Assembly: GCF_035920345.1 (NCBI RefSeq)
Contig: NZ_CP109149.1
Span: forward strand, 9,486,001-9,550,000
Length of the DNA: 64,000 nucleotides
Direction of reading: 5' to 3'
Origin: Nocardia vinacea
GTDB lineage: Bacteria > Actinomycetota > Actinomycetes > Mycobacteriales > Mycobacteriaceae
This document shows positions 34,704-43,575 of the stretch, piece after piece. A model generated the notes under the pieces. That model was not told the DNA's origin. It made no database searches and saw nothing but the letters and a program-made list of their open reading frames with translations. Position numbers and translations under genes: made by a program. The first letter of the stretch is position 1. Every line of letters begins with the position of its first letter.

Positions 34704-35621
34704 ACACAACAGCATCGCGTAACAATTCGATGAGCGATGGTGGCCGGGTGACGGGCGGGTTGGTGACCGATTCCGCGGCGGTTCATGCTGCGGCCGAACG
34801 GCTTTCCATCGCCACGACGACCGGAGCACCGATCGCGCCCGTTCGCGCCCTCATCGGCCCCGATGACGTCGACCTGGCATATGCGGTGCAGCGCATCGGC
34901 GTCCAGCACCGCCTCGCCGCCGGTGCCCGGCTCGTCGGACGCAAGATCGGACTCACCTCTCCGGCGGTCCAGCAGCAGCTCGGGGTGAATCAGCCCGACT
35001 TCGGCGTGCTGTTCGCCGATATGAACATCGCCGAAACTCCTGCGGCACAACGGCCTACGCTGCTGCAGCCGAAAGTCGAGGCCGAACTGGCATTCGTTCT
35101 GGGTGCCGACCTCGATGCTGCAGCCGAAAGTCGAGGCCGAACTGGCATTCGTTCTGGGTGCCGACCTCGATATCGAGCAGTTGGATGCGATCAGCGTCCG
35201 CGGGGCGGTGGACTATGCGGTTGCCGCATTGGAGATCGTCGACAGCCGCATCGCCGACTGGGATATCAGCTTCGCCGATACCGTCGCCGATAACGCGTCC
35301 AGCGGCTGGTTCGTCCTGGGCACCGAGCGGCTGTCGCTGGCCGAGTTCGAACCGTGCGAGATCGCGATGAATATGGCGATCGATGGCGAAATCGTCTCCA
35401 CCGGAACTGGTTCGGCGTGTCTCGGTGATCCGCTCAACGCGCTGGCCCGGCTGGCCCGCACCGCGCGCGACTGCGGCGATCCGCTGCGTGCCGGTGAGAT
35501 CGTCCTGTCCGGTGCGCTCGGACCGATGGCCCTCTTGCGACCGGGCGCCCGCATTCGGTCCGAATTATTCAGTGGCACACAGGCACTCGGTGCCATCGAC
35601 TTCACGCTGGAGGAAATATGA
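34700..35621 (+). pseudogene. mhpD: 2-hydroxypenta-2,4-dienoate hydratase, frameshifted by a 55-bp duplication
   Basis: Two overlapping frames together encode a full hydratase. The first, from ATG 34700, gives VDLAYAVQRIGVQHRLAAGARLVGRKIGLTSPAVQQQLGV through LQPKVEAELAFVLGADLD and then derails. The second resumes with the same LQPKVEAELAFVLGADLD and continues IEQLDAISVRGAVDYAVAALEIVDSR to the normal end [16 protein letters not shown]. The cause is a perfect 55-bp tandem repeat (55 = 3x18 + 1). Removing one copy restores a single 288-aa frame. The enzyme would hydrate 2-hydroxypentadienoate to 4-hydroxy-2-oxovalerate. The ends overlap both neighbours by 4 bp, so the rest of the operon looks intact. 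Confidence 0.85.
35061..35170 (+). repeat. Perfect 55-bp tandem duplication
   Basis: Unit 1 is 35061-35115 and unit 2 is 35116-35170; they are identical at every base, starting TGCTGCAGCCGAAAGTCGAG and ending GCCGACCTCGA. Because the unit is not a multiple of three it shifts the hydratase frame. The sequence before and after shows no other copy. Perfect identity implies a recent event, a selected switch, or an assembly error. Confidence 0.95.
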
Positions 35622-36565
35622 GCCGCACCAAAGTCGCCGTCATCGGCTCGGGCAATATCGGTACCGACCTGATGTTCAAGGTGCTGCGGCTGTCGGAAAC
35701 CCTGGAGGTGGCCGCCATGGTCGGCATCGATCCGGACTCCGACGGACTGGCCCGTGCCGACCGGCTCGGCGTACCGACCACCGCGAGCGGTGTCGATGGA
35801 CTGATCGCCATGCCGCATTTCGACGAGATCGATATCGTTTTCGACGCCACCTCCGCCGGCGCGCACCATACGAATGCCGCCGCGCTGGAGCCGCACGGGA
35901 AGCGGCTGATCGATCTGACCCCGGCCGCGATCGGCCCGTTCGTGGTGCCTGCGGTCAACCTGGACCAGCACCTCGACGCTCCGAACGTGAATATGGTGAC
36001 CTGTGGCGGCCAGGCCACTATCCCGATCGTGGCGGCGATTTCCCGGGTCACCGAGGTGCCCTACGCCGAGATCGTCGCCTCGATCGCCTCCAAATCCGCC
36101 GGGCCCGGCACCCGAGCCAATATCGACGAATTCACCGAGACCACCGCGCAGGCGATCGAGGCGGTCGGCGGCGCGACGCGCGGCCGGGCGATCATCATCC
36201 TCAATCCGGCCGAGCCGCCGCTGATCATGCGCGACACCGTACTCGCGCTGATCGGCGATCCGAATCCGGAAACCCATGCGGCCGTGCGGGAATCGATCGA
36301 GGCGATGATCGCCGAGGTGGCTGCCTATGTGCCCGGCTACCGGCTCGAGCAGGACATCCAGATCACTGCGGCCACGCAGTCGGAGACTCTTGTCGGCGAT
36401 ACCGTTGTCACGCATCAGATCTCGGTATTCCTCGAAGTCGAAGGCGCGGCGCACTATCTGCCGTCCTACGCCGGAAATCTCGACATCATGACCTCGGCCG
36501 CGTTGCGCGTCGCCGAACGCCTTGCCGCAGCGCCCGTTTCGGTGCCGATCCGGGAGAGTGTGTAA
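35618..36565 (+). CDS. mhpF: Acetaldehyde dehydrogenase (acylating)
   Basis: The 315-aa protein converts acetaldehyde to acetyl-CoA with NAD and CoA, normally in a channeling complex with the aldolase. It shows [20 protein letters not shown] (Rossmann), [13 protein letters not shown], the catalytic Cys in [17 protein letters not shown] (~130), and [15 protein letters not shown] 35618 overlaps the hydratase stop as ATGA; the stop overlaps the aldolase start by 1 nt (TAATG). Confidence 0.93.
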   Translation: MSRTKVAVIGSGNIGTDLMFKVLRLSETLEVAAMVGIDPDSDGLARADRLGVPTTASGVDGLIAMPHFDEIDIVFDATSAGAHHTNAAALEPHGKRLIDLTPAAIGPFVVPAVNLDQHLDAPNVNMVTCGGQATIPIVAAISRVTEVPYAEIVASIASKSAGPGTRANIDEFTETTAQAIEAVGGATRGRAIIILNPAEPPLIMRDTVLALIGDPNPETHAAVRESIEAMIAEVAAYVPGYRLEQDIQITAATQSETLVGDTVVTHQISVFLEVEGAAHYLPSYAGNLDIMTSAALRVAERLAAAPVSVPIRESV

Positions 36566-37575
36566 TGACAGAAGTCTTTTTGCAGGATGTGACGCTGCGC
36601 GATGGTATGCACGCGCTGCGCCACCGCATCACCCCGAAAAACGTTGCCGCCGTTGCCGCCGCGCTGGATGCGGCGGGCGTCGACGCGGTGGAGGTCGCGC
36701 ACGGCGACGGTCTGCACGGCGGCAGCCTCACCTACGGGCCGGGCAGCCACACCGATTGGGAGTGGCTCGAAGCCGCCGCGGGTGCATTGCAGGATGCCCG
36801 GCTGACCACGCTGCTGCTCCCCGGCATCGGCACCATCGACGATCTGCGCCACGCCTACGACCTCGGTGTGCGTTCGGTTCGGGTAGCCACGCACTGCACC
36901 GAGGCCGATATCGCCGCCCAGCACATCGCCTTCGCCCGCGAAATCGGCATGGACGTCTCCGGCTTCCTGATGATGAGCCATATGAACACACCCGCCGGGC
37001 TCGCCGCACAGGCCAAGCTCATGGAAGCCTATGGCGCACAATGCGTTTACGTCACCGACTCCGGCGGACGGCTCACCATGGACGGTGTCCGCAAACGCGT
37101 GCGCGCCTACCGGGCCGTGCTGGACGTGGACACCGAGATCGGTATCCACGCGCACCAGAACCTGTCGCTGTCGGTCGCCAATAGTGTCGTCGCCGTCGAG
37201 GAGGGCGTGACCAGGGTCGACGCTTCGCTGGCCGGGCTCGGGGCGGGCGCGGGCAATACACCGCTCGAGGCATTCGTCGCGGTCGCCGATCTCCAAGGCT
37301 GGGAGCACGGTGCGGACCTGAACCGGCTCACCGATGCCGCCGACGATCTGATCCGACCGCTGATGGAGCGACCGGTGCAGGTGGACCGGGAAACGTTGAC
37401 CCTCGGCTACGCGGGGGTGTATTCGAGCTTCCTGCGTCACGCCGAAAAGGCTTCCGCCACATACGGAATCGATGTCCGTACGCTATTGACCGAGGCCGGA
37501 CGCCGTGGTCTGGTCGGCGGGCAGGAAGACATGATCGTCGATATCGCACTCGACTTGACCGCTGTGGCTGGATGA
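36565..37575 (+). CDS. mhpE: 4-hydroxy-2-oxovalerate aldolase
   Basis: The 336-aa DRE-TIM metallolyase has [16 protein letters not shown] (DxTLRDG metal site), [24 protein letters not shown] and [23 protein letters not shown] (HxH metal ligands), all typical of MhpE/DmpG. It yields pyruvate and acetaldehyde, the latter passed to the acylating dehydrogenase. It overlaps the amidohydrolase start as ATGA. Confidence 0.94.
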   Translation: MTEVFLQDVTLRDGMHALRHRITPKNVAAVAAALDAAGVDAVEVAHGDGLHGGSLTYGPGSHTDWEWLEAAAGALQDARLTTLLLPGIGTIDDLRHAYDLGVRSVRVATHCTEADIAAQHIAFAREIGMDVSGFLMMSHMNTPAGLAAQAKLMEAYGAQCVYVTDSGGRLTMDGVRKRVRAYRAVLDVDTEIGIHAHQNLSLSVANSVVAVEEGVTRVDASLAGLGAGAGNTPLEAFVAVADLQGWEHGADLNRLTDAADDLIRPLMERPVQVDRETLTLGYAGVYSSFLRHAEKASATYGIDVRTLLTEAGRRGLVGGQEDMIVDIALDLTAVAG

Positions 37576-38750
37576 CGAGGGACTGCTGTCATGAATACGA
37601 AAGGCGAAGCTCTGTGAATGGTCCTCGTGCCGAGGCCCCGCCGGTGGTCAGTCGTCGGCGCGCACTCGGTAGCGTTGTTGCCGGCACATTCGGTGCGGCT
37701 GCGGTGGCTTCGATGTCGAATGCCCAGGCGGCTCCGGCCCGCGCTCAGCAGCCCGCGCCGTCGGGCGCCTACCGCATCGACCTGCACGCGCATTTCCTGC
37801 CACCGGATTACCGTGCCGCACTGCTGGATCACGGTCACCTCACCATCGGCGGCTACCCGACGCCGGAGTGGTCCACGGAGGCTGCGGTGGCCTTCATGGA
37901 CTACTACGGCATCCAGGCCCAAGCACTGTCGGTATCGGATCCGGGTGTGTCGTTCCTGCCCGGTAAAGAGGCCAGCGATATGGCCCGCTACTGCAATACG
38001 TATGCCGCCGGTCTGTTCCGATCCAATCCGACACGATTCGGCGCATTCGCCGTGCTGCCGATGCCCGATATCGCGGCTTCGATCGCCGAGGCGAGCTACG
38101 CGCTGGACGAACTGCACCTCGACGGTGTGATCCTGCTGTCGGCGTATGACGGTGTCTACCTGGGTGATCCGCGCTTCGAACCGCTGATGATCGCGTTGAA
38201 CCAGCGCAATGCCTACGTCTTCGTGCATCCGGCCGCCATTCCCGATGTCGCCAAGCCGAAGCTGCCGCTGCCGGACTTCCTGGAGGAGTTCACCTTCGAC
38301 ACCACGCGCGCGGCGACCATGATGATGGTCACCGGAATGACCCAGCGCTATCCCAACATTCGCTTCCAACTCGCCCACGCGGGTGGTGTGCTGCCGTTTT
38401 TATCCCACCGTGTCAGCGTTGCCTCGCAAACAGTGCTGGGCCAGTTGTGGCCGCAGGACCTGCCGAAGCCGTCGGTGCTGGATATGAAGAACCAGATCTC
38501 GCGGTTCTACTACGACACCGCGCTCAGCGGTTCGGCGGCCGCCATGGCCGGCACGCTCGCCGTGACGAACCGTGATCACATCGTCTTCGGTTCCGACTGG
38601 CCCTTCAGCGCGCTCACGCTCCCGCAGAGCGGTTCGCACGATCCCGCGCCCGGACTCAGTGAGATCTTCGATGCCGATCAGCGCATGGAGGTCGAACACC
38701 ACAATCCACTGCGGCAACTGCCGCGACTGGCCGCAGCGGTCAACGGCTGA
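37572..38750 (+). CDS. Tat-signal amidohydrolase (ACMSD/Amidohydro_2 family)
   Basis: The protein (392 aa from ATG 37572; 378 aa from GTG 37614) starts with a twin-arginine-type leader, [20 protein letters not shown], ending near AQAAPA. The metal-dependent TIM barrel shows [10 protein letters not shown] (HxH), [13 protein letters not shown] (His) and [11 protein letters not shown] (Asp), the Amidohydro_2 signature of decarboxylases and hydrolases such as ACMSD and 6-methylsalicylate decarboxylase. It is coupled to mhpE by ATGA if the first start is used; the second start would give a more normal leader. I infer a role in supplying or detoxifying the aromatic substrate outside the membrane. 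Confidence 0.75.
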   Translation: MTRDCCHEYERRSSVNGPRAEAPPVVSRRRALGSVVAGTFGAAAVASMSNAQAAPARAQQPAPSGAYRIDLHAHFLPPDYRAALLDHGHLTIGGYPTPEWSTEAAVAFMDYYGIQAQALSVSDPGVSFLPGKEASDMARYCNTYAAGLFRSNPTRFGAFAVLPMPDIAASIAEASYALDELHLDGVILLSAYDGVYLGDPRFEPLMIALNQRNAYVFVHPAAIPDVAKPKLPLPDFLEEFTFDTTRAATMMMVTGMTQRYPNIRFQLAHAGGVLPFLSHRVSVASQTVLGQLWPQDLPKPSVLDMKNQISRFYYDTALSGSAAAMAGTLAVTNRDHIVFGSDWPFSALTLPQSGSHDPAPGLSEIFDADQRMEVEHHNPLRQLPRLAAAVNG

Positions 38751-39383
38751 TCACAGCTGGGGCTGCGGCGGCAATTCGCTGGATACCAGCTTCTGCGCCG
38801 AGCGCTTGTTCATACCGAACATCCGCAGCACATGCAGGGTCATCTCGTCGGTGAGCGCCCCGGCGTCGGCCTCGGGCCGGGCGTCCAATAGTTGCAGCAG
38901 TCCCAGCAGCGCCCCACCCGCGGCCATCAGCGCCATATCCGGGTCCATCGGCTCGAACCGGCCCGCCTCCTGGGCGGCCGTGATGTCGCGGCGGGCCCGC
39001 GGGCCCAGGCCCTCGTCGCGCAGCAGCACCGACGTACCGGAATTCAGGATCACCCGCACGCCCTCCGGGATCTGGCGCTGCAACCGCCCGGTCATCCGGA
39101 AGCTCACCGCGAATACCTCGGCCGGATCGTCGTACATGGCGACGATCTCGTCGCGCATCTCGCTGTAGATCTGCAGTACCGACCGCACGGCCTCGTCGAA
39201 CAATTGCTCCTTGGACTGGAAATGGTTGTAGAACGAGCCGAATCCGACATCGGCGGCATCGGTGATCTCCTGGATGCTGACCGCGGATCGCCCCTCCGAC
39301 AGAAACTTCCGCGCCGCCCCGAGCAGCGCATTGCGCGTCCGCTCGCGCCGCCTGTCGATGCGGTTGCCCACCACACCTGTCAC
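38751..39383 (-). CDS. TetR-family regulator, likely of the meta-cleavage operon
   Basis: The 210-aa protein has a TetR helix-turn-helix (RTRNALLGAARKFLSEGRSAVSIQEITDAADVGFGSFYNHFQSKEQLFDEAV) and an all-helical C-terminal domain. It ends 0 bp after the amidohydrolase stop, convergently. The 8-mer TTTCATCA occurs in its own promoter region and twice in the operon promoter at 31 kb, which supports regulation of that operon. GTG start at 39383 with AGAGGA upstream. Confidence 0.85.
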   Translation of the reverse strand: MTGVVGNRIDRRRERTRNALLGAARKFLSEGRSAVSIQEITDAADVGFGSFYNHFQSKEQLFDEAVRSVLQIYSEMRDEIVAMYDDPAEVFAVSFRMTGRLQRQIPEGVRVILNSGTSVLLRDEGLGPRARRDITAAQEAGRFEPMDPDMALMAAGGALLGLLQLLDARPEADAGALTDEMTLHVLRMFGMNKRSAQKLVSSELPPQPQL

Positions 39384-39422
39384 CGTGTCCTCTTTTCCCT
39401 CTAATCCGCTATCGGAATCGTA

Positions 39423-39440
39423 TCTGATGAAAGGATCAGA
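39423..39440. promoter_or_regulatory. Inverted repeat between TetR and metY-like genes
   Basis: TCTGAT (39423-39428) and ATCAGA (39435-39440) are perfect arms with the spacer GAAAGG. The site is 40 bp upstream of the TetR start and ~90 bp before the divergent sulfhydrylase gene. It includes TGATGAAA, the complement of the TTTCATCA element in the meta-cleavage promoter. No SAM-IV-like riboswitch sequence is evident in this gap. Confidence 0.5.
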
Positions 39441-39530
39441 GTCGATTGTGGACCTGGTTTCCGGTGCTGATCGGGCCCGGATTCGGTTCCGGATGAATGT
39501 AATTCTCGACGCCGCGCCGGGCGCTTCTTA

Positions 39531-40853
39531 GTGTCCGTTGATGTGACCACCAGCGACCAGACCCAGGCCGACCCGAGCGCCGACTGGAGCTTCGAGACCA
39601 AGCAGATCCATGTCGGACAGGCGCCGGACGGCACGACCAATGCCCGCGCCCTGCCGATCTACCAGACCACCTCCTACACCTTCCGGGATACCGCGCACGC
39701 TGCGGCGCTGTTCGGTCTCGCCGAGCCGGGCAATATCTACACCCGCATCATGAACCCGACCCAGGATGCCGTGGAGCAGCGCATCGCGGCGTTGGAGGGC
39801 GGTGTCGCGGCGCTGCTGCTGGCCTCCGGACAGGCCGCGGAGACCTTCGCGATCCTTAATATCGCCGGTGCGGGCGATCACATCGTGTCCAGCCCGCGGC
39901 TGTACGGCGGCACCTACAACCTGTTCCGCTACTCGCTGCCGAAACTGGGCATCGAGGTCAGCTTCGTCGACGATCCGGACGATCTGGACCAGTGGCGCGC
40001 GGCGATCCGGCCGAATACCAAGGCGCTGTACGGCGAGACGATCTCCAACCCGCAGAACCACATCTTCGATATACCCGGCATCGCCGAAATCGCCCATGCC
40101 GCAGGCGTTCCGCTGATTCTCGACAACACCGTCGCGACGCCGTATCTGATCCAGCCGCTCGCCCACGGCGCCGATATCGTGGTGCATTCGGCGACAAAGT
40201 ATCTGGGCGGCCACGGTGCGGCCATCGCGGGCGTGATCGTCGACGGCGGCACCTTCGATTGGACCGGCGGCCGCTTTCCCGGCTTCACCACGCCGGACCC
40301 GAGCTACCACGGTGTGGTGTACGCCGACCTCGGCGCTCCCGCCTATGCCCTCAAGGCCAGGGTGCAACTGCTGCGCGATCTCGGTTCGGCCGTCTCGCCA
40401 TTCAACGCCTTCTTGATCAGCCAGGGTCTGGAGACGCTGAGTCTGCGGATCGAACGGCATGTGCAGAATGCCAAGGCGGTGGCGGACTTCCTCGCGGCCC
40501 GTCCGGAGGTGACCGCGGTGTCCTACGCCGGGCTGCCGTCCTCCCCGTGGTACGAACGCGGGCGCACCCTCGCGCCCAAGGGCGTCGGCGCGGTGATCGG
40601 CTTCGAAGTGGCCGGTGGGGTCGATGCGGGTAAGCGTTTCGTCGAGGCGCTCACGCTGCACAGCCACGTCGCCAATATCGGCGATGTGCGTTCGCTGGTA
40701 ATCCATCCGGCCTCGACCACTCATTCCCAGCTGACTCCGGAGGAGCAATTGGCGGCCGGTGTCACCCCGGGCCTGGTCCGTCTCGCGGTCGGCATCGAGG
40801 GGATCGACGATATCCTCGCCGATCTCCGTGCCGGATTCACCGCCGCTCAGTAG
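39531..40853 (+). CDS. O-acetylhomoserine sulfhydrylase-like PLP enzyme (MetY family)
   Basis: The 440-aa Cys/Met-metabolism PLP enzyme shows ETKQIHVGQAPDGTTNARALPIYQTTSY, YTRIMNPTQDAVEQRIAALEGG, LDNTVATPYLIQPLAHGADIVVHSATKYLGGHG (PLP Lys) and VRSLVIHPASTTHSQLTPEEQ. It makes homocysteine from O-acetylhomoserine and sulfide. The start is GTG at 39531 or 39543. Only 5 bp separate it from an SsuB-like ATPase gene, so it is cotranscribed with the importer; I infer that it captures sulfide or sulfite-derived sulfur released from imported organosulfur compounds. Confidence 0.88.
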   Translation: MSVDVTTSDQTQADPSADWSFETKQIHVGQAPDGTTNARALPIYQTTSYTFRDTAHAAALFGLAEPGNIYTRIMNPTQDAVEQRIAALEGGVAALLLASGQAAETFAILNIAGAGDHIVSSPRLYGGTYNLFRYSLPKLGIEVSFVDDPDDLDQWRAAIRPNTKALYGETISNPQNHIFDIPGIAEIAHAAGVPLILDNTVATPYLIQPLAHGADIVVHSATKYLGGHGAAIAGVIVDGGTFDWTGGRFPGFTTPDPSYHGVVYADLGAPAYALKARVQLLRDLGSAVSPFNAFLISQGLETLSLRIERHVQNAKAVADFLAARPEVTAVSYAGLPSSPWYERGRTLAPKGVGAVIGFEVAGGVDAGKRFVEALTLHSHVANIGDVRSLVIHPASTTHSQLTPEEQLAAGVTPGLVRLAVGIEGIDDILADLRAGFTAAQ

Positions 40854-40858
40854 TCGAC

Positions 40859-41650
40859 GTGTCACCCAGTGCCAGTCGTGCCGCCGGGGTCGCATTGCGC
40901 GGCCTCGGCCGCAGTTTCGGCGCCCATACCGTCCTGCGCGATATCGAATTGGACATCGCGCCGGGTGAGGTGATCGCGCTGGTCGGTCCGTCCGGCAGTG
41001 GGAAATCGACACTGCTGCGGGTCATCGCCGGGTTGGACGAGCCGACCGAGGGCGAGGTCGTGCTGGACGGCCGGCCCATGCGCGGCATCGACCCGCGCTG
41101 CGCGGTGGTTTTCCAGGAGCCGCGGTTGCTGCCGTGGCGCAACCTCGCGGGCAACGTCGCACTGGGTTTGCCACCGACCATCTCGCGGGCCGAAGGCGAG
41201 GCCGAGGTGCGGCGCGGGCTCGAGATCGTCGGCCTGGCCGGATTCGAGAGACATCGGCCGCGACAGGTGTCCGGGGGGATGGCGCAGCGAACGGCATTGG
41301 CCCGTGCGCTGGTTCGGCATCCGGGTGTGCTGCTGCTCGACGAGCCGTTCGCGGCGCTGGATGCGCTGACCAGGCTGCGAATGCAGGATCTGCTCGACGA
41401 GGTGCAGCGCGCCGCGGGCATCACGGTCGTACTCGTCACCCATGATGTGGACGAGGCGTTGCGCCTGGCCGACCGTGTTGTCGTACTCGAAACCGTCGGT
41501 GGCGAAACGGGTTTCACAATCGGCGCGGCGCTGGAGGTATCCGCCGATCGGCCTCGTGACGATGCCGACCCACAGTTGGCCGCACTGCGGCTCGACCTAC
41601 TCGAACGACTCGGCGTTCCGCGCCGCGCCACCGTCAAGGAGACACTCTGA
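40859..41650 (+). CDS. ABC importer ATPase (SsuB/TauB-like)
   Basis: The 263-aa ATPase has Walker A GPSGSGKST, Q-loop VVFQEPRLLPWRN (the RLLPW motif is typical of sulfonate/nitrate/taurine importers), signature VSGGMAQRTALARAL and Walker B VLLLDEPFAALD, then the switch His in VTHDVDEAL. The start is GTG 40859. It overlaps the binding-protein start by 1 nt (TGATG). Confidence 0.88.
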   Translation: MSPSASRAAGVALRGLGRSFGAHTVLRDIELDIAPGEVIALVGPSGSGKSTLLRVIAGLDEPTEGEVVLDGRPMRGIDPRCAVVFQEPRLLPWRNLAGNVALGLPPTISRAEGEAEVRRGLEIVGLAGFERHRPRQVSGGMAQRTALARALVRHPGVLLLDEPFAALDALTRLRMQDLLDEVQRAAGITVVLVTHDVDEALRLADRVVVLETVGGETGFTIGAALEVSADRPRDDADPQLAALRLDLLERLGVPRRATVKETL

Positions 41651-42627
41651 TGAGACGATCGATCATCGTCCTGGCAGCCGTCGCGGCGACTGTGGTAACG
41701 CTGCTTTCGGGTTGCGCGGAGGGCGAAAAGTCTGGCGCGGCCGGGGCGGATGAGGTGCGGCTGGACTACGCCTACTACAACCCGCTGAGCCTGGTCATCC
41801 GGGACCAGCATCTGCTGGAGAAGTCCGGTACCAAGGTGACCTGGGTGTTCTCCGCGGGCAGCAATAAGGCCAATGAAAGCCTGCGCGCCAATGCGATCGA
41901 TGTGAATTCGACCGCGGGTTCGGCGGCGCTGCAGGCGAAGGCCAATGGCACACCGCTGCAAAGCATTTCGGTCTACAGCAAGCCGGAATGGACCGCGTTG
42001 GTCGTCGCGAAGGATTCGCCCGTCACCTCGGTGGCCGAGCTGAAGGGGAAGAAGATCGCGGCGACGAAGGGCACCGACGCTTATTTCACACTGCTGCAAG
42101 CACTTCAGACGGCCGGTCTCACCGCCAAGGATGTGGAAGTGACCAACCTGCAGCACGCCGACGGCAAGACCGCACTCGAACGCGGTGATGTCGACGCATG
42201 GGCGGGTTTGGATCCCTATATGGCGCAGACCCGTCAGGAGCAGGGTTCGCGATTGCTATACCGCAACGCCAACTTCCAGACCTACGGCGTACTCAACGCC
42301 CGCGCGGATTTCATCGCACAGCATCCTGATCGGGTCCAGGCCGTGGTCAATGCCTACGAGCAGGCAAGGGTTTGGGCACTGGATCATCCGAACGAACTCG
42401 CGCAGCTGCTGGCGACGGAGTCGAAGACCTCCCTCGATGTCGCCAAGGAAACGCTCGAGCGCACCGTGCTGAAGGTCGATCCGGTGCCGGGCGAGTCCCA
42501 GCGGGCGGTGCTCACCCCGATCGTGCCGATCATCGTGGCCGACGGTGACGTGCGATCGAAGGAAGCCGCCGAGACCGCACTCGGCGCACTCTTCGAGCCG
42601 AAATTCGCACAGCAGGCCCTTCGGTGA
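41650..42627 (+). CDS. Sulfonate-type ABC substrate-binding lipoprotein
   Basis: The 325-aa protein has an N-terminal lipoprotein signal with lipobox LLSGC (about residues 20-24). The mature part is an SsuA/TauA-like type II binding fold: VRLDYAYYNPLSLVIRDQHLLEKSG, INSTAGSAALQAKANGTPLQ-like ligand loop, ELKGKKIAATKGTDAYFTLLQAL and GDVDAWAGLDPYMAQTRQ. It should be anchored outside the membrane and deliver an alkanesulfonate-like ligand to the permease. It overlaps the permease gene by 4 bp. Confidence 0.86.
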   Translation: MRRSIIVLAAVAATVVTLLSGCAEGEKSGAAGADEVRLDYAYYNPLSLVIRDQHLLEKSGTKVTWVFSAGSNKANESLRANAIDVNSTAGSAALQAKANGTPLQSISVYSKPEWTALVVAKDSPVTSVAELKGKKIAATKGTDAYFTLLQALQTAGLTAKDVEVTNLQHADGKTALERGDVDAWAGLDPYMAQTRQEQGSRLLYRNANFQTYGVLNARADFIAQHPDRVQAVVNAYEQARVWALDHPNELAQLLATESKTSLDVAKETLERTVLKVDPVPGESQRAVLTPIVPIIVADGDVRSKEAAETALGALFEPKFAQQALR

Positions 42628-43415
42628 CGGTGACCCCGACCGCGCCGCCGCGTGGTGTGCGCCGGATTCGTTGGGACCGGGTGTCGCTCGGACTGGTCGT
42701 GCCCGTGCTGCTGCTATTGCTGTGGCAAGGGGTGACCTCGGCCGGACTGTATTCGTCGAGTCAGCTCGCGCCGCCCGCGGATGTGCTTGCCGCACTGCGG
42801 GAATTGCTACAGCGCGACGAACTGTGGAGCCATCTGGCGATCAGCATCCAGCGGGTGCTGCTCGGATTCGCCAGTGGCGCGCTCATCGCACTGGTGCTCG
42901 GCGCGGTGGTCGGACTGTTCGATATCGCCCGCGTGCTGCTGGCGCCGACCGTCGGATTGTTTCGCACGGTGCCGTCGCTGGCGTGGGTGCCGCTGCTGCT
43001 GTTGTGGCTCGGCATCGGCGAGGAGCCGAAGATCGTGCTGGTGGCCATCGGTGCGTTCTTCCCGATCTATACGACGACGGCTTCGGCTCTGGCACAGGTC
43101 GATCCGCACCTGACCGAACTCGGCCGGGCCTATGGACTCCGTCGGGCCGCGCTGTTGTTCTCGATCCAATTGCCCGCGGTGGCACCGGCGGTCGTCAACG
43201 GTCTGCGCCTCGGCCTGGCGAACGGCTGGCTGTTCCTGGTAGCGGCCGAGCTGATCGCCTCGTCGAAGGGACTCGGGTTCCTGCTGATCGACAGCCAGAA
43301 CAGCGGCCGCACCGACATCATGCTGCTGGCCATCGTGCTGCTGGCCTTGCTCGGCAAGATCAGCGACACCGTATTCGCCATCGCGGAAACGAAATTGATC
43401 GACACCCGGTTCTGA
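42624..43415 (+). CDS. Sulfonate-type ABC permease (SsuC-like)
   Basis: The 263-aa permease has six predicted spans; LVVPVLLLLLWQGVTSAG is TM1 and the coupling-helix region reads VDPHLTELGRAYGLRRAALLFSIQLPAVAPAVVNGLRLGLANGW, the EAA motif of this family. It starts GTG 42624, overlapping the binding-protein stop. It completes importer 1. Confidence 0.87.
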   Translation: MTVTPTAPPRGVRRIRWDRVSLGLVVPVLLLLLWQGVTSAGLYSSSQLAPPADVLAALRELLQRDELWSHLAISIQRVLLGFASGALIALVLGAVVGLFDIARVLLAPTVGLFRTVPSLAWVPLLLLWLGIGEEPKIVLVAIGAFFPIYTTTASALAQVDPHLTELGRAYGLRRAALLFSIQLPAVAPAVVNGLRLGLANGWLFLVAAELIASSKGLGFLLIDSQNSGRTDIMLLAIVLLALLGKISDTVFAIAETKLIDTRF

Positions 43416-43418
43416 AAG

Positions 43419-43541
43419 TCAGGCGTACGCACCGCGAATGCGGTCGACGATGGAAAGCGGATCGGTCGGGGCGGCGTTGCCGCGCCACTGCCTGATCTTC
43501 CCGAACTCTGACCGATTCCATTCGAACTGATCGCAAACCTG
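43419..43541 (-). pseudogene. Unassigned C-terminal coding remnant
   Basis: On the minus strand the gap between the permease and the next gene reads, in one frame, CDQFEWNRSEFGKIRQWRGN followed by AAPTDPLSIVDRIRGAYA and TGA. The composition and third-position GC look coding, but no start or N-terminal part exists. I do not recognise the family. It suggests a gene lost on one side of the monooxygenase insertion. Confidence 0.3.
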
Positions 43542-43575
43542 TGCTGCGGGAGCGGGATACGGTTGTCTCGAACAA

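Noticed and set aside
39384..39530. SAM-IV or other methionine riboswitch before the metY-like gene
   Set aside because: The gap is short and I find none of the conserved SAM-IV core sequences, only the TetR-type repeat.
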